Below are positions 62,188 to 64,000 of a stretch of DNA of 64,000 bases, in pieces. The stretch comes from Planctomycetia bacterium (GTDB lineage: Bacteria > Planctomycetota > Planctomycetia > Pirellulales > JACPPG01). Where the stretch lies: contig JACPPG010000017.1 of the NCBI GenBank assembly GCA_016191115.1, positions 1 through 64,000 on the forward strand. Reading direction: 5' to 3'. The position numbers and the translations under genes are program-made. The notes beneath the pieces were generated by a model. That model searched no databases. It worked only from the letters and a program-made list of their open reading frames with translations, and was not told where the DNA came from. How positions within the stretch are numbered: position 1 is the stretch's first letter; each line of letters opens with the position of its first letter.

Positions 62188-63081
62188 CTAATCGCCAACC
62201 AGAAACTTCAAAAGCGGTGCCGACTCGTACAGTTCCGGCCCGTCATGACCCCGCTTCGCGGCCGGCAGGCCCGGAATCAAGACGATCTCCGCGGCGCCTC
62301 CGAGCTCACGGTAGCGGCGGGCCAACTCCGTAGCGTTGGCGCTCGTCGGCACCAACGTATCTTGATCGCCATGAATGTGCAGAATCTTTACCCCAGCCTT
62401 GGCGAGAGGGGCCAGGTTGTCGATCGGGTTGAACTCGCGAGAGCGTCGGTCGAGCTCCTCGAGCGACAGGCCATAGTCCAGTCCCTTCGTCGGCCCAGTG
62501 ACGACGTTGGGCAGCGTCGGATAAGTACGGAAGTCGATCGCCGGACACATTCCCGCGATACGGTCGACGCACTCCGGATGGCGGAACGCCCAGCCATACG
62601 CGATCAGGCCGCCGTGGCTGTGACACAGGACCCGAGCCCGTTTGTGCAAACCATGCTTGGCGACGAGTTGTTCGTAGAATTCCTGGCAAACTTCCGCCGC
62701 GGCGGGGCTCGCGCAGGAAGCTCCGACGTCGACGCCGGCCACGTGGAATCCCGCGGCCAGCGCCTTCTCGAGGTAGTATCGGTGTGCCACATTGCCAAAC
62801 CCATCGTTGATCCCAAGCCAAAACGGAAACTCCCACAACCACCGCTTTTGAGGGTCGACGGCGCCAGTGGGCTTGACGAGGTAGGCGATGCGGTCCCGAA
62901 CCCGCAGTTCGACCAATTCGCCGCCGCTGTAAGTGCCAGCGATCTTCGTCGGAATCTTCGAAACGGAGCGGTTCGCGTCGGACTTCGGAACAGGCGACCG
63001 AGGCTCGTCGCCCGCCGCATCGACGGCAATCGTCAGCAATCCGCAAAGCAGGGCGACGAAGCGCAGTCGCGCGGCGCTCAT
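62188..63081 (-). CDS. Exported alpha/beta hydrolase
   Basis: A 297-residue protein starting MSAARLRFVALLCGLLTIAVDAAG at ATG 63081, preceded by GGGGGACG. After PTKIAGTYSGGELVELRVRDRIAYLVKP comes an alpha/beta fold. VLCHSHGGLIAYGWAF contains the nucleophile elbow, with H-S-H-G-G rather than G-x-S-x-G. KILHIHGDQDTLVPTSAN supplies the Asp, and GLPAAKRGHDGPEL supplies the His. The His before the nucleophile Ser is unusual but occurs in esterases. It is convergent with the thioredoxin-like protein. Substrate unknown. Confidence 0.8.
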   Translation of the reverse strand: MSAARLRFVALLCGLLTIAVDAAGDEPRSPVPKSDANRSVSKIPTKIAGTYSGGELVELRVRDRIAYLVKPTGAVDPQKRWLWEFPFWLGINDGFGNVAHRYYLEKALAAGFHVAGVDVGASCASPAAAEVCQEFYEQLVAKHGLHKRARVLCHSHGGLIAYGWAFRHPECVDRIAGMCPAIDFRTYPTLPNVVTGPTKGLDYGLSLEELDRRSREFNPIDNLAPLAKAGVKILHIHGDQDTLVPTSANATELARRYRELGGAAEIVLIPGLPAAKRGHDGPELYESAPLLKFLVGD

Positions 63082-63228
63082 CAGTACGTCCCCCGTCCGA
63101 TGAGATCGGGAAGAAAAGCCCCACCCAATGATTCGTTCTCGTAGTGAAACAGAAACCGGGGCTGGGCGTCGGTTGGTCGCTATTATATCAAGCTGATGAC
63201 GGCTGCGATTGGGACGCACGCGCGGACG

Positions 63229-64000
63229 CTACTGCTTCTTGCGGAACTCGCGCATGAAGTCGGCCAGGGCTTGCACGCCTGCCGTTGGCATCGCGTTGTA
63301 GATGCTGGCGCGGATGCCGCCTACCGAGCGGTGCCCCTTCAGGTAGTGCAGACCGCGCGCCTTGGCCTCGCTGACAAACTTCTCTTCCACGGCATCATCC
63401 GGCAGGCGGAACGTGACGTTCATCGCCGAACGACAGTCGGGCTTCGCATGGCCGCGATAGAAGCCATTTGACGCGTCGATCACCTCGTAAAGAAGCCGTG
63501 CTTTGCCGTCGTTCGCGGCCTGCATGTTGGTCAGGCCGCCGATCTCCTCCAGGAGCCACCGCGTCACCAGCATCACCACGTACACCGCGAACACCGGCGG
63601 CGTGTTCAATAGCGAGTTGTGCTCGGCGTGCTGGCGGTAGCTGAGCATCGTGGGCACGCGCTCATTGGCGCGGGCAAGCACGTCATCCCGGACGATTGTG
63701 ATGGTGACGCCCGCCGGCCCCGCGTTCTTCTGCGCGCAGGCGTAAAGCAGGCCGTAGCGGCGCATGGCGAGGGGCCGGGAGAGGAAATCGCTCGAAGCGT
63801 CGCACACGAGCGGGGCGTCGCCGACGGCGGGCTCGGCCGCGAACTGCACGCCCTGGATCGTCTCGTTCGAGGTGTAATGGACGTACGCCGCGGCCGGATT
63901 CAGCTTGATTTCGCCGGCCGCCGGCAAGCGATCGAAATTGGTGGATTTGCCGCTGTAGGCAACTCGGACTTCGCCCTGCGCCTGCGCTTCATCAAGGGCC
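63229..64000 (-). CDS. serC: Phosphoserine aminotransferase, C-terminal part (cut by window edge)
   Basis: About 257 residues running off the right edge; reading upstream of 63927 continues without stop (VAYSGKSTNFDRLP). Family blocks: AAAYVHYTSNETIQGVQF, DASSDFLSRPLAMRRYGLLYACAQKNAGPAGVTI (PLP-Lys in QKN), RVPTMLSYRQHAEHNSLLNTPPVFAVYV and GGIRASIYNAMPTAGVQALADFM. It transfers an amino group from glutamate to 3-phosphohydroxypyruvate in serine synthesis, and can act in pyridoxine synthesis. The N-terminal third is outside the window. Neighbours give no extra information. Confidence 0.95.
   Translation of the reverse strand, partial: ALDEAQAQGEVRVAYSGKSTNFDRLPAAGEIKLNPAAAYVHYTSNETIQGVQFAAEPAVGDAPLVCDASSDFLSRPLAMRRYGLLYACAQKNAGPAGVTITIVRDDVLARANERVPTMLSYRQHAEHNSLLNTPPVFAVYVVMLVTRWLLEEIGGLTNMQAANDGKARLLYEVIDASNGFYRGHAKPDCRSAMNVTFRLPDDAVEEKFVSEAKARGLHYLKGHRSVGGIRASIYNAMPTAGVQALADFMREFRKKQ

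Overview
The window is high-GC DNA from a planctomycete, most likely of the order Pirellulales. This is inferred from gene content: an N-terminally extended RpoD, sulfatase, DUF1080, PQQ-propeller and SMP-30 family exported proteins, a PVC-type CxxCH giant protein, PEP-CTERM proteins with dockerin-like repeats, a large Ser/Thr kinase and caspase-like proteases. I saw no rRNA, tRNA, CRISPR array or intact insertion sequence. An IS66-type transposase is cut by the left edge.

Layout. 1-4.3 kb: transposase fragment, HisA-like TIM barrel, and an acyl-CoA carboxylase / enoyl-CoA hydratase pair resembling the leucine-degradation steps. 4.3-12.1 kb: rpoD, a sialate O-acetylesterase, DUF4404, panB and a YyaL/DUF255 protein. 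12.1-15.1 kb: two tandem dockerin/PEP-CTERM paralogues sharing promoter-like and ribosome-binding signals. 15.3-26.2 kb: MoxR/ChlI-like ATPase, DinB, DUF1080, HEAT protein, MTA/SAH-nucleosidase-like protein, alpha/beta hydrolase, sulfatase, flavin reductase. 26.7-33.9 kb: a collinear cluster of two caspase-like proteases, a TPR Ser/Thr kinase and a tiny exported peptide. The first caspase gene carries a one-base frameshift. 34-46 kb: two PQQ propellers, a redoxin/cytochrome c/copper-oxygenase fusion, a PEP-CTERM protein, a 1,100-residue CxxCH dehydrogenase, a glycine-zipper lipoprotein and a HEAT protein. 46-54.5 kb: a cystathionine gamma-synthase-like enzyme behind a terminator-like leader, a membrane-anchored Cys phosphatase, a histidine kinase / sigma-54 activator pair, a Tat-exported protein and a PEP-CTERM protein. 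54.6-64 kb: SMP-30 protein, a ribose-type ABC importer followed by nucleoside hydrolase (a nucleoside scavenging operon), thioredoxin-like protein, alpha/beta hydrolase and serC (cut by the right edge).

The most unusual structure is between the genes. Two families of short non-coding palindromic elements, six copies of about 157 bp (family A) and two of 124 bp (family B), share CAGG...CCTG ends. The full-length copies are flanked by about 10-bp direct repeats. Both families carry the same hairpin core with two T-T mismatches around a GGC/GCC step. They look like a MITE-like family mobilised by an enzyme that is not in this window. Other hairpin repeats fill the gaps between convergent genes, and two stop codons sit exactly in hairpin loops.

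Starts were chosen by hand from visible Shine-Dalgarno sequences and signal peptides, so several differ from the ORF track. No homology search was possible; family names rest on recognised motifs.
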